Assembly (NCBI GenBank): GCA_018646825.1
Contig: JABGUA010000007.1
Coordinates: forward strand, 1-17,818
Origin: Piscirickettsiaceae bacterium
GTDB taxonomy: Bacteria; Pseudomonadota; Gammaproteobacteria; Nitrosococcales; Methylophagaceae
DNA: 17,818 bases
Reading direction: 5' to 3'
A program made the translations under genes and the position numbers. Below the pieces are notes generated by a model that worked only from the letters and a program-made list of their open reading frames with translations, was not told the DNA's origin and made no database searches. Below, piece by piece: positions 1 through 8,110 of the stretch. Within the stretch, counting starts at the first letter, position 1; every line of letters begins with the position of its first letter.

Positions 1-492
1 CGAAATGCTGAAATTGTCATTCTAGATGAACCCACATCTGGCCTAGATCCTATCCAAATAAGAGAAATTCGCAAGCTCATCAAAGAGATTGCTCAAGAGC
101 ACAGTGTCATTTTATCTACCCACATCCTACCGGAAGTAGAAATGCTCTGTGATCGCGTCAAAATCATTAACCAAGGGTCATTGGTTTTCAACGACACAAC
201 ACAAGCTTTACAGCAGCAAATGAAATCATCAAGTTTACTCGTGACCCTTGAATCAGCACCCAGTCTTGAAATATTAGAACAGTTACACGGCGTTAATATC
301 GTCACGGCATTATCCGACTCTCGTTTTAAAATACAATACCAGCCCGAACATAACCCAACTCAAGCTCTGCTCAAGTCAGCCATTACACAACAATGGCAAC
401 TCACATCGCTTAGCCCAGAACAACATTCTCTAGAAGATGTTTTTATGAATATCATTCGACAAGAAGACGAGCAGAAAGGAGATAAAGTTTAA
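1..492 (+). CDS. ABC transporter ATP-binding protein, GldA-like (5' truncated)
   Basis: This is the C-terminal 163 residues of an ABC-type ATPase; the start lies before the window. The frame is open from base 1. Visible residues 4-17 are a Walker B with the D-loop (LDEPTSGLDP; Asp9 and catalytic Glu10), and the H-loop histidine is residue 41 in STH. The Walker A and the ABC signature would be upstream and are not visible. After the nucleotide-binding domain comes an accessory C-terminal stretch of about 90 residues, as in ATPases paired with ABC-2 type permeases. The protein should hydrolyse ATP on the cytoplasmic side of the membrane to power the permease encoded next. Its TAA stop shares one base with the next gene's ATG (TAATG), so the two are probably translationally coupled. 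The GldA-like call rests on the GldF/GldG-like genes that follow. Confidence 0.9.
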   Translation, partial: RNAEIVILDEPTSGLDPIQIREIRKLIKEIAQEHSVILSTHILPEVEMLCDRVKIINQGSLVFNDTTQALQQQMKSSSLLVTLESAPSLEILEQLHGVNIVTALSDSRFKIQYQPEHNPTQALLKSAITQQWQLTSLSPEQHSLEDVFMNIIRQEDEQKGDKV

Positions 493-1232
493 TGCTCTCC
501 TTAGCTCGCCATGAATTGTACCGGCTGTTTTTATCGCCTCTAGCTTGGCTTATCCTGGCATTAAGCCAACTTATCCTTGCCTATTTGTTCTTGACCCATA
601 TTGATTATTTCATGCAAATTCAAGGCAAAATCGCTGCTATCCCAGGTGCACCGGGTGTCACTGAACTCGTCGTCTTACCCTTGTTTAATAATGCAGCGAC
701 CATCTTATTATTATTAACACCACTCATTACGATGCGTTTAATTGCAGAAGAACGACGCAATGAGAGCTTCCCTTTATTACTCTCTGCACCCCTATCAGCC
801 ACACAGATCATATTAGGAAAATACTTTGGAACACTTGGGTTCTTCTTGATTTTACTTATCTTAATCACCTTCATGCCACTTTCACTATCCGCAGGTACGA
901 CTCTGGATTTCACAGCCCTAGCATCAGGATTATTTGGCCTTCTCCTCTTAGTCGCAAGCTTTACAGCGATTGGCCTATTTTTGTCTTCATTAACCAAACA
1001 GCCAACGATTGCTGCCATCAGCACCTTTAGCTTATTATTTCTACTTTGGATTATTGACTGGGCAGGTAATACCGGTGAATCAACTTTACTCAGTTGGTTG
1101 TCATTATTAAGCCATTTCCAGCCCATTCTTCAAGGAGATATCCAGAGCAAAGATATCGCTTATTACGGCATAATCATCATGTTTTTCCTGACGCTAACCA
1201 TTCACCGTATCAACGCAGAACGTCTCAGTTAG
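492..1232 (+). CDS. ABC-2 type transporter permease, GldF-like
   Basis: A 246-residue polytopic membrane protein, the transmembrane partner of the ATPase encoded just upstream. About six hydrophobic segments are visible, near residues 15-35, 58-80, 112-133, 139-165, 171-190 and 222-238. Between the second and third lies a charged cytoplasmic loop, RLIAEERRNESFPLLLSAP (residues 82-100). This is the hallmark of ABC-2 family permeases, where the loop touches the ATPase. The length of about 240 residues and the next gene match the GldF/NosY-like branch of exporters. The start ATG overlaps the ATPase stop by one base, and the stop is one base before the next ATG. It is therefore embedded in an operon. 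The substrate cannot be read from the sequence. In Bacteroidetes GldAFG is tied to gliding and secretion; nothing here shows that role. Confidence 0.88.
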   Translation: MLSLARHELYRLFLSPLAWLILALSQLILAYLFLTHIDYFMQIQGKIAAIPGAPGVTELVVLPLFNNAATILLLLTPLITMRLIAEERRNESFPLLLSAPLSATQIILGKYFGTLGFFLILLILITFMPLSLSAGTTLDFTALASGLFGLLLLVASFTAIGLFLSSLTKQPTIAAISTFSLLFLLWIIDWAGNTGESTLLSWLSLLSHFQPILQGDIQSKDIAYYGIIIMFFLTLTIHRINAERLS

Positions 1233-1233
1233 C

Positions 1234-2583
1234 ATGAAAATAAATACTAAAACCCATCGTCAACTAAAAATACAAAGTGCTGTGTTCTACCTGCTCATGA
1301 TTGGCCTCGTTATCTTACTCGCCCAGCTTTCACTCAAAACCAATAGTCAAATGGACTGGACAAGTAGTCAGCGCCACAGCTTATCTGAAACAACAACGGC
1401 CTTTCTAAAACAGCTCGACAAGCCTATTACTATTCAAGCTTTTGTTAGTAGCAACAGTGAATATAAACCTGTACTAACCACGTTATTAAACCGTTATAAA
1501 AAACATCAGCCAACACTCACCATCCATTATATCGATCCAGACTTTTCACCTGAAATCGTGCGTGAGCTCAACATCCAGCAACAGGGAGAAATGGTCGTCT
1601 CTCTGGGTAACCAGCAAAAACGTGTCTTTGATTTATCAGAGCAATCACTCACCAATGCCCTTATTTCTGTCTCAAGAGAACAAGACAAATGGCTCGTTTT
1701 TATTGAAGGGCATGGCGAACGTAGACCCGACCACCAGGCCAATTTTAATCTAAGCACATGGACCAGTACGCTAAAACAAAAAGGCTTCAAAACCAAAACA
1801 CTCAACTTAGTCGAGCATCAGCAAATACCACGGAATACAGCCGCCGTGATCATTGCCAGCTCAGAAAAACCTTGGTTGCCAGGTGAGATTGCTATTCTGA
1901 AAGACTACCTCGATACAGGTGGAAACCTACTTTGGCTAACGGAACCAAGTGATAGCCCACCGCTCGTATCATTGGCCGAATACCTCGGACTCGACATGAT
2001 TCCAGGAACCGTAATCGACCCCAATGCTGCTGCACTCGGCATTCCTGATCCGCATTTTGCCTTAGTGACAGATTACGCCAACCATCCTATCGGGCAAGCT
2101 ACATCAAGTGTCACGCTTTTCCCCAAAGCCGTCGCCATCGAGCCGAGAAACGGACAAAGTCCTTGGCAATATCAAGCATTGCTCTCCACACCCACTAATG
2201 TTTGGAGTGACATTGTTCCTAGCTTAAAAGCACAGTTTCAAGAAGGCAGGGACACCGCAGGGCCGCTTAACCTTGGTTATTTACTGACATCTAGCCCATC
2301 GGGGAAAGACAAACAACAACGCATTGTCGTCATTGGCGATGGCGACTTTTTATCGAATAGCTTTATCGGTAACGCTGCTAATTTAGAACTCGGGCTAGCC
2401 GTTGTTAATTGGTTAACTGAAGACGATAATCTCATCGTTATCCCCGCCAAGACAACCGTTGATAAACAGCTAGAACTAGACAAAATGGCCGCTCTCTTCA
2501 TTGGCCTTGGCTTTCTTGTCGTAGTACCGTCAACACTACTGATCATTGGACTCAGCCTCTGGTGGTATCGCCGTAAACAATGA
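1234..2583 (+). CDS. GldG-like ABC transporter auxiliary protein
   Basis: A 449-residue protein with one N-terminal hydrophobic segment (about residues 16-34), a long soluble domain and one C-terminal membrane segment (about 422-444) followed by a short basic tail (WWYRRKQ). This is the architecture of the GldG/ABC_transp_aux family, with the large domain on the periplasmic side. Family-like motifs are FIEGHGERRP (residues 156-165), LKDYLDTGGNLLWLTEP (222-238) and a GDGDF motif close to residue 367. The middle domain has the glutamine-amidotransferase-like fold of this family without an evident catalytic triad, so it probably binds a partner or substrate and is not an enzyme; that is inference. 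The ATG lies one base after the permease stop, and the TGA overlaps the next gene's ATG in an ATGA junction. The family name is reliable; the cellular role is unknown. Confidence 0.85.
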   Translation: MKINTKTHRQLKIQSAVFYLLMIGLVILLAQLSLKTNSQMDWTSSQRHSLSETTTAFLKQLDKPITIQAFVSSNSEYKPVLTTLLNRYKKHQPTLTIHYIDPDFSPEIVRELNIQQQGEMVVSLGNQQKRVFDLSEQSLTNALISVSREQDKWLVFIEGHGERRPDHQANFNLSTWTSTLKQKGFKTKTLNLVEHQQIPRNTAAVIIASSEKPWLPGEIAILKDYLDTGGNLLWLTEPSDSPPLVSLAEYLGLDMIPGTVIDPNAAALGIPDPHFALVTDYANHPIGQATSSVTLFPKAVAIEPRNGQSPWQYQALLSTPTNVWSDIVPSLKAQFQEGRDTAGPLNLGYLLTSSPSGKDKQQRIVVIGDGDFLSNSFIGNAANLELGLAVVNWLTEDDNLIVIPAKTTVDKQLELDKMAALFIGLGFLVVVPSTLLIIGLSLWWYRRKQ

Positions 2584-3458
2584 AAACAAGCTACTTCATC
2601 AATCTTGGCTTAATCTTCCTACTAATCGGCCTGTACTGGTTTAACAACATCAGTTCAGACTCTAACGACCCAAACAATCAATTAACCCATACCGATAATA
2701 AGGCTGTTGAATATATCGTCATTTCACAAGCCAGCCGAGAAAATATTATCCTGAATAAAACAGCTGGACAATGGCAGCTCTCTGCCCCATTAGCTGCTCG
2801 CGCTAACACGACAAGAGTTAACTTGTTATTATCACTATTAACAATAAAGACAGATCGACAACAAACCACCACTGAAGGTCAAGACCTTAGCCACTTTGGT
2901 TTAACTGGCGACAGTACAAGCCTGACATTAGGACAGAAAAAATTTATCTTTGGCAATATTGAGCCTATAAGTCAACAGCGCTATGTCTTACATAATGGCA
3001 TCATCTATCTGCTAGAAGACACTGTCAGCCCGCTACTTAATACTAATGCTAGCAGCTTTATTGATAACCGCTTAATCCTGAAAGAACAAAAGATTACTTC
3101 AATAAAACTGCCGCTTTACGATGAGGGAATGCTCTCAAAACAGACAATCACAATCAATCTCGTGAAGGGCCAATGGCAAACTGAACAAGACATCGCCATG
3201 GATAAATTGGTAGAGCTTATTGATAACTGGAATCATGCCCGAGCATTACAAGTGCTACCACTCAATACCATTGCTTCAAAATTTAAGCCTTCGCCTTTTC
3301 AAGTTCAGTTAACTATTAATAATCAGTTAGATGACATGAAACTAAACTTACACCTTGATGACACAAGTTTTTTTATCGTCGATGAAAAAACAAAACTTGC
3401 CTATCAATTTCCAAAAGCCTTAGCCCAAACATTATTATTACCAACACAAGATCAATAA
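2580..3458 (+). CDS. DUF4340 domain-containing protein
   Basis: A 292-residue protein with an N-terminal signal-anchor (hydrophobic residues about 5-22), then a soluble, presumably periplasmic body. The body shows repeated short beta-rich units (IVISQASRENIILNKTAGQWQL, LTLGQKKFIFGN, ITINLVKGQWQTEQ), which fits the DUF4340 family. Genes of this family often follow GldG-like genes in proteobacteria, as here. The ATG overlaps the upstream stop in an ATGA arrangement, so it belongs to the same translationally coupled operon. It probably forms a periplasmic accessory part of the exporter. No catalytic motif is visible and no biochemical role is claimed. The gene ends 15 bp before mutM, so mutM may be co-transcribed. 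Confidence 0.8.
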   Translation: MKTSYFINLGLIFLLIGLYWFNNISSDSNDPNNQLTHTDNKAVEYIVISQASRENIILNKTAGQWQLSAPLAARANTTRVNLLLSLLTIKTDRQQTTTEGQDLSHFGLTGDSTSLTLGQKKFIFGNIEPISQQRYVLHNGIIYLLEDTVSPLLNTNASSFIDNRLILKEQKITSIKLPLYDEGMLSKQTITINLVKGQWQTEQDIAMDKLVELIDNWNHARALQVLPLNTIASKFKPSPFQVQLTINNQLDDMKLNLHLDDTSFFIVDEKTKLAYQFPKALAQTLLLPTQDQ

Positions 3459-3473
3459 CGTAAGAGTAAGCCA

Positions 3474-4310
3474 ATGCCTGAGTTACCTGAAGTCGAGACT
3501 ACCCGCAAAGGTATTCAACCTTACCTAGAAAAAGCAACAATCACGCACGTTATTGTCCGAAATCATTCACTACGTTGGCCTATTGACACTGAGCTGGCAG
3601 AAATACTCACACGACAAACTATCCACACTGTTAAACGTAGAGCAAAATATCTCCTAATTCAATGCGATACTGGCACCTTAATGATCCATCTGGGTATGTC
3701 GGGTAGTTTAAGAATATTAGAGAAAATCGAACAGCGTAACCCTGAAAAACATGACCATGTCGATATAACACTCGATAATGGCTACCTACTGCGCTACACC
3801 GATCCCCGTCGTTTTGGTGCCATTTTATGGACAGATAAAGCCATTAAAGAACATAAGCTTATTGCCCACCTCGGACCAGAACCCTTATTAAAAGGTTTTG
3901 ATGCAGAATACCTATACCAGCAGGCACAAACCAAACGATGTAGTGTCAAAACCTTCATCATGAACGGTCAGATCGTTGTGGGTGTCGGGAATATTTATGC
4001 CAATGAAAGTCTATTTCTATCGAAGATTTATCCTAAAACCATCGCACAGAATTTAACCAAACGTCAGTGTAAAGAATTATCAGAACAGATTAAAAGTGTA
4101 CTCAATAAAGCCATCAAAGCCGGCGGGACGAGCTTAAAAGATTTTACTAAAAGTGATGGTAAACCAGGCTATTTTGCACAGCAACTCAATGTCTACGGGC
4201 GTAAAGACGAAGCTTGTCTCCGTTGCGGAAACAAAATTGAACATTATAAAGAAACTCAAAGGGCAACCTATTATTGCCCTTCATGTCAGCCAAGCAATGG
4301 GACGAACTAG
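3474..4310 (+). CDS. mutM: Formamidopyrimidine-DNA glycosylase
   Basis: A 278-residue bifunctional DNA glycosylase/AP lyase that removes 8-oxoguanine and formamidopyrimidines in base-excision repair. The N-terminus MPELPEVETT is diagnostic: after removal of Met, Pro2 is the Schiff-base nucleophile and Glu3 the catalytic acid. Lys58 in RRAKYLL matches the conserved Lys57 of E. coli. The helix-two-turn-helix region contains VGVGNIYANES. The C-terminal zinc finger uses Cys248, Cys251, Cys268 and Cys271, with the DNA-binding Arg263 inside it. The length is close to the E. coli enzyme (269). The gene starts 15 bp after the DUF4340 gene with a weak purine-rich ribosome site, so it may be read through from the ABC operon. 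Its TAG stop overlaps the stop of the convergent csp gene by four bases. Confidence 0.98.
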   Translation: MPELPEVETTRKGIQPYLEKATITHVIVRNHSLRWPIDTELAEILTRQTIHTVKRRAKYLLIQCDTGTLMIHLGMSGSLRILEKIEQRNPEKHDHVDITLDNGYLLRYTDPRRFGAILWTDKAIKEHKLIAHLGPEPLLKGFDAEYLYQQAQTKRCSVKTFIMNGQIVVGVGNIYANESLFLSKIYPKTIAQNLTKRQCKELSEQIKSVLNKAIKAGGTSLKDFTKSDGKPGYFAQQLNVYGRKDEACLRCGNKIEHYKETQRATYYCPSCQPSNGTN

Positions 4311-4522
4311 CTGGTAACGGCTACTACATCTTCTGCTTGCCAGCCCTTATCACCTTTCGTGACAGTGAACTCTACTTGTTGGCCTTCATCTAAGGTTTTG
4401 AATCCATCACCTTGAATTGCACGAAAATGGACAAAAACATCATCGCCACCCTCACGTTCTAAAAAACCAAAACCTTTTGCTGCGTCAAACCATTTGACAC
4501 TTCCAACTACACGCTCAGACAT
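4307..4522 (-). CDS. CspA-family cold-shock protein (csp1)
   Basis: A 71-residue single cold-shock domain that binds single-stranded RNA or DNA and acts as an RNA chaperone. RNP1 is seen as KGFGFL (residues 16-21) and RNP2 as VFVHF (about 29-33); the fold spans the whole protein. It differs from the other csp product in the window: it has an acidic EREGGDD loop, Phe instead of the second His of the VHH motif, and Trp in the DKGWQAEDV tail. It is therefore a paralogue, not a recent duplicate. A GTGAG ribosome site lies 5 bases before the ATG. The stop overlaps the convergent mutM stop in CTAG, and no terminator is seen between them. Cold induction is plausible but not shown; many Csp paralogues are constitutive. 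Confidence 0.96.
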   Translation of the reverse strand: MSERVVGSVKWFDAAKGFGFLEREGGDDVFVHFRAIQGDGFKTLDEGQQVEFTVTKGDKGWQAEDVVAVTS

Positions 4523-4585
4523 AAAAACTCACTTCGTTTTAATTTAGACATAGACAGCAAACCGTCATAGGTCATGCAGCCTTCG

Positions 4586-4609
4586 GTTGATTACAAAATC
4601 AACTGATTT
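4586..4609 (-). promoter_or_regulatory. Overlapping inverted repeats in csp1 leader
   Basis: GTTGAT (4586-4591) is repeated inverted as ATCAAC (4598-4603) with a 6-base loop. An overlapping second pair, AAATCA (4596-4601) and TGATTT (4604-4609), uses the same bases. The two stems exclude each other. They lie 64-87 bases before the csp1 start, inside the probable 5' leader. A switch in RNA structure or a protein-binding site is inferred, not shown. Confidence 0.35.
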
Positions 4610-4612
4610 GTC

Positions 4613-4641
4613 ACCCTATCAGCATATTATTAAAAATGCAA
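4613..4641 (-). promoter_or_regulatory. Possible csp1 promoter
   Basis: On the - strand TTGCAT (4641-4636) is followed after 17 bases by TAGGGT (4618-4613). The -35 is good and the -10 poor. It would give a leader of about 85 bases. The call is weak. Confidence 0.25.
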
Positions 4642-4808
4642 TACTTAAAGAGCCATATCTATCGGCCGTCACAATCTGTATCAAAACTACAACAGGCGAC
4701 GAGAAATAGCTGTTCAAACAAGTGATTAGCGCATTAAGACAAAGACAATCCAACCCCAACTCTCCGTCTGAGCTATACTCTTTTCCTGTTTTATTTTTCC
4801 AAAATATC

Positions 4809-5771
4809 ATGACAAACAAATTAGAATTACAAGGTACAATTCCAGATGACTGTGCCGGTCTCCGACTTGACCAAGCCCTCGCCCAATTATTTTCAGATTA
4901 CTCTAGGGGCCAAATTACCAAATGGATAAAAGCCGGTCACGTTCATGTCGATCAACACATCCTAAAGCCTAGAGATAAAGTAATTGGCGGGGAACGCATC
5001 GAGATTAATGCCGAAATTGAAATCATTGATGAAAGCTGGACCGCCGAAGCGATTCAACTTGATATCATTCATGAAGACCAAGATGTCCTTCTTATCAACA
5101 AACCCGCCGGCATGGTCGTTCACCCCGGTGCTGGTAATCATCAAGGGACCTTACTCAATGCTCTCCTCCATCATGTGCCAGAACTAGAAGCTATCCCAAG
5201 AGCCGGCATTGTGCATCGTATTGATAAAGGCACCACAGGCCTATTAATGATCGCCAAAACCTTACAAGCGCATAATAGCCTAGTTTCACAACTGCAAGAA
5301 CGGACAGTACAACGAGAATACCAAGCCATCGCCATGGGTGTAATGACAGCCGGTGGTACAGTCGACGAACCCGTCGGCCGTCACCCAATAGAACGAAAGC
5401 GGATGACTGTGATTGGCTCAGGGAAGCCTGCAGTTACACATTACCGTGTTGATCAACGCTTTCGTGCCCATACGCATATTCGCTGTAAATTAGAAACAGG
5501 CCGTACCCATCAAATTCGAGTTCATATGGCCCATATCCGTTATCCCCTATTAGGCGATCCTGCATACGGAGGTAGATTACGATTACCAAAAGGGGCAACG
5601 GAAGAATGCCAACAAGCATTGCAGGCTTTTAAACGACAAGCCTTACATGCTGGTTTGCTCGGCTTTGTTCATCCAAGAACAGAGCAAGACGTCTCTTGGC
5701 AAGTTGACATGCCAGAAGATATGCAAAAAATCTTAGCCACCCTCACTAAAGATCAATTACAAAATAGTTAG
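4809..5771 (+). CDS. rluD: 23S rRNA pseudouridine synthase D
   Basis: A 320-residue enzyme of the RluA family, expected to convert U1911, U1915 and U1917 of helix 69 in 23S rRNA to pseudouridine (E. coli numbering). An S4 RNA-binding domain covers about residues 18-75 (LRLDQALAQLFSDYSRGQI). The catalytic domain follows, with the family motif GIVHRIDKGTTG; its Asp139 is at the same number as the E. coli catalytic Asp. GRTHQIRVH and LGDPAYGG are further family motifs. The start at 4809 is chosen because MTNKLELQG leads directly into the S4 domain and gives a length near E. coli's 326; an upstream in-frame ATG at 4722 would add 29 unrelated residues. The usual downstream partner pgeF is absent; a terminator and convergent katG follow. 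Confidence 0.96.
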   Translation: MTNKLELQGTIPDDCAGLRLDQALAQLFSDYSRGQITKWIKAGHVHVDQHILKPRDKVIGGERIEINAEIEIIDESWTAEAIQLDIIHEDQDVLLINKPAGMVVHPGAGNHQGTLLNALLHHVPELEAIPRAGIVHRIDKGTTGLLMIAKTLQAHNSLVSQLQERTVQREYQAIAMGVMTAGGTVDEPVGRHPIERKRMTVIGSGKPAVTHYRVDQRFRAHTHIRCKLETGRTHQIRVHMAHIRYPLLGDPAYGGRLRLPKGATEECQQALQAFKRQALHAGLLGFVHPRTEQDVSWQVDMPEDMQKILATLTKDQLQNS

Positions 5772-5785
5772 CCTAAATACAATAA

Positions 5786-5818
5786 AAAGCCCAACCCTTC
5801 ATAAAAAGGTTGGGCTTT
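5786..5818. terminator. Bidirectional rho-independent terminator (rluD / katG)
   Basis: An 11-bp stem, AAAGCCCAACC (5786-5796) with GGTTGGGCTTT (5808-5818), and an 11-base loop. On the - strand the stem is followed by a run of U (revcomp of 5781-5788), so it stops katG well. On the + strand the U run is short (TTT), but the site lies 15 bp after rluD. It probably serves both convergent genes. Confidence 0.88.
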
Positions 5819-5848
5819 AAAATCACTAAATGGTGAAAAAGCGCGCGC

Positions 5849-8044
5849 CTAAGCTAAATCAAAGCGATCCAACTCCATCACTTTGACCCATGCAGTAACA
5901 AAGTCTTTCTCAAATCGTGGCTGTGAATCTTCACAACCATACACTTCGGCCAAAGCACGAAGCTGAGAATTAGAGCCAAAAATTAAATCAACACGCGAGC
6001 CAATCCATTTAAGCTGACCTGTTGCTCTATCACGACCTTCAAACACATCATCATCTTGCGATACCGCTTTCCATGTCGTTGCCATATCAAGTAAATTGAC
6101 AAAGAAATCATTCGTTAATGTTTCAGGTCTATGCGTGAACACACCATGCTGAGACTGACCAACATTCGTATTCAAAACACGTAGTCCGCCAACTAATACC
6201 GTCATCTCAGGTGCTGTCAACGTCAATAACTGTGCTTTATCAACCAACATCTCTTCTGCCGATACCCTGTATTTGGCTTTCATATAATTACGGAAACCAT
6301 CCGCTTCAGGCTCAAGTACACCGACTGATTCAACATCTGTCTGGTCTTGTGTTGCATCAGTCCGTCCCGGCGTAAATGGCACGACAACTTCACTACCCAT
6401 TTGTCTTGCAGCAAGCTCAATGCCCACACCACCAGCTAATACAATCACATCCGCTAATGATATCGCTTTGCCATCATCGGCAGCACGGTTATAAGCCTGT
6501 TGAATCGCTTCCAACACATTTAAAACTGTTGCTAACTGATCAGGGTTATTCGCCTCCCAATCTTTCTGAGGTGCAAGACGAACACGTGCCCCGTTGGCCC
6601 CTCCTCTCATATCGGAACCACGAAATGTCGATGCAGATGCCCACGCGGTTGAAACAAGTTGCGATACCGTTAATCCGGAAGAAGCAATACCTGCTTTGAT
6701 ATCAACTATATCTTGCTCATCAACTAAATCATGCGTGACCGCAGGAACAGGATCCTGCCATATCATTTCTTCTTCAGGCACCTCCTTCCCTAAATAACGT
6801 GCCCGTGGTCCCATATCACGATGTGTCAACTTGAACCAAGCTCGCGCAAATGCATCAGCGAACAGATCAGGGTTCTCATGAAAGCGACGAGAAATTGCTT
6901 CATAAACCGGATCAACCCGAAGTGCCATATCTGCCGTTGTCATAATAGGCGCATGGCGTCTTGAAGGATCATGAGCATCAGGTACGGCATCACTAGCTGC
7001 ACCACCGGTCGGTATCCATTGATGCGCACCAGCAGGGCTTTTTGTTAATTCCCACTCATAGCCTAAAAGTAGATCAAAATAGCCGTTATCCCACTGAATC
7101 GGGTTCGCAGTCCATGCCCCCTCAATACCACTACTAATCGTATCAACTCCGACACCGGTTCCAAAGCTACTCTTCCAACCTAAGCCTTGCTCTTCAATAC
7201 CCGCGGCTTCAGGTTCAGGGCCAACATGTGCATCCGCATCGCCAGCACCGTGACATTTCCCGAAAGTATGGCCACCAGCGACCAAAGCCACCGTTTCTTC
7301 ATCATTCATCGCCATACGAGCAAAAGTCTCTCGAATATCAATTGCTGAAGCAGCAGGATCAGGGTTGCCATTCGGGCCTTCTGGGTTCACATAAATCAAT
7401 CCCATCTGCACAGCTGCAAGCGGATTTTCAAGATCACGTTCACCCGAGTACCGTTGGTCATCTAACCACGCTCGTTCAGCACCCCAATAAATATCTTGCT
7501 CTGGCTCCCAGATATCTTCACGGCCACCAGCAAAGCCAAATGTCTCTAAACCCATTGACTCAATTGCACAATTGCCCGTCAAGACCAATAAATCTGCCCA
7601 TGAAATGCTATCACCATATTTTTGTTTAATCGGCCATAACAAGGTCCGTGCTTTATCTAGGTTCACATTGTCCGGCCAACTATTAATTGGTGCAAAACGT
7701 TGATTACCAGTCCCCGCTCCACCACGACCATCACTCGTACGATAGGTACCCGCTGCATGCCACGCCATCCGCACAAACAAAGGACCATAATGACCATAAT
7801 CTGCAGGCCACCAGGATTGTGAGTCTGTCATTAAAGTTTTAATATCTTGCTTAATGGCATCTAAATCCAAAGCATTAAAAGCATCGGCATAATTAAAGTC
7901 ATCCTCTAGAGGATTAGACTTTGCAGAATGTTGATGCAGGATATTAAGTTTTAATTGGTTTGGCCACCAATCACTATTCGAAGTACCACCACCCGCCGCT
8001 TGATGTCCATGTCCCATCACTGGGCATTTGCTAATATCACTCAT
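5849..8044 (-). CDS. katG: Catalase-peroxidase
   Basis: A 731-residue bifunctional haem enzyme that breaks down hydrogen peroxide by catalase and peroxidase cycles. The N-terminal active domain has the distal Arg92-Trp95-His96 triad (VRMAWHAAGTYR) and the proximal haem ligand His259 in GGHTFGK. Trp95, Tyr218 (GLIYVNPEGPNG) and Met244 (FARMAMND) are all present to form the Met-Tyr-Trp crosslink needed for catalase activity. The C-terminal duplicated domain (from about residue 420) keeps the fold but not the haem site, as is normal. The start at 8044 (MSDISKCPVMGHG) has AGGAGA 7 bases upstream; an in-frame ATG at 8071 would add nine residues and bury that ribosome site inside the coding region. 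No signal peptide is visible, so the enzyme is cytoplasmic. Regulation by OxyR is common in the family, but no clear site is seen here. Confidence 0.98.
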   Translation of the reverse strand: MSDISKCPVMGHGHQAAGGGTSNSDWWPNQLKLNILHQHSAKSNPLEDDFNYADAFNALDLDAIKQDIKTLMTDSQSWWPADYGHYGPLFVRMAWHAAGTYRTSDGRGGAGTGNQRFAPINSWPDNVNLDKARTLLWPIKQKYGDSISWADLLVLTGNCAIESMGLETFGFAGGREDIWEPEQDIYWGAERAWLDDQRYSGERDLENPLAAVQMGLIYVNPEGPNGNPDPAASAIDIRETFARMAMNDEETVALVAGGHTFGKCHGAGDADAHVGPEPEAAGIEEQGLGWKSSFGTGVGVDTISSGIEGAWTANPIQWDNGYFDLLLGYEWELTKSPAGAHQWIPTGGAASDAVPDAHDPSRRHAPIMTTADMALRVDPVYEAISRRFHENPDLFADAFARAWFKLTHRDMGPRARYLGKEVPEEEMIWQDPVPAVTHDLVDEQDIVDIKAGIASSGLTVSQLVSTAWASASTFRGSDMRGGANGARVRLAPQKDWEANNPDQLATVLNVLEAIQQAYNRAADDGKAISLADVIVLAGGVGIELAARQMGSEVVVPFTPGRTDATQDQTDVESVGVLEPEADGFRNYMKAKYRVSAEEMLVDKAQLLTLTAPEMTVLVGGLRVLNTNVGQSQHGVFTHRPETLTNDFFVNLLDMATTWKAVSQDDDVFEGRDRATGQLKWIGSRVDLIFGSNSQLRALAEVYGCEDSQPRFEKDFVTAWVKVMELDRFDLA

Positions 8045-8080
8045 TATTCTATCTCCTGTTGAAGTAATCAAAGTACAACT

Positions 8081-8110
8081 ACAGTATTACGCAATAACAA
8101 TAACCTGCAA
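8081..8110 (-). promoter_or_regulatory. katG: Possible katG promoter
   Basis: On the - strand TTGCAG (8110-8105) and TACTGT (8086-8081) are 18 bases apart, about 40 bp before the katG start. The -35 is good and the -10 moderate. A cluster of ATAG/CTAT tetramers lies further upstream (8151-8172). Confidence 0.35.

Larger units (their letters stand above)
4523..4808. other. Divergent intergenic region between csp1 and rluD
   Basis: This 286-bp stretch separates the divergent csp1 and rluD genes and should hold both promoters. For rluD a good -10 hexamer TATACT is at 4774-4779, but no convincing -35 lies 16-18 bp before it. For csp1 see the promoter and hairpin entries. No gene is supported. 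Reading the rluD frame back to an ATG at 4722 gives a 29-residue extension that is not RluD-like. Confidence 0.6.

Noticed and set aside
620..1126. 168-residue open frame antisense to the permease gene
   Set aside because: It is a shadow of a strongly supported gene, with no recognisable motif and no ribosome site of its own.
4722..4808. Upstream in-frame ATG extending rluD by 29 residues
   Set aside because: The extension is not RluD-like, overlaps the likely promoter (TATACT at 4774), and the start at 4809 gives the family length.
7228..7629. 133-residue open frame antisense to katG
   Set aside because: The translated product is rich in His, Gln, Pro and Ser with no domain, as expected from the complement of a conserved coding region.
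8045..8071. Upstream ATG for katG
   Set aside because: It would place the clear AGGAGA ribosome site inside the coding region; the ATG at 8044 is correctly spaced from it.
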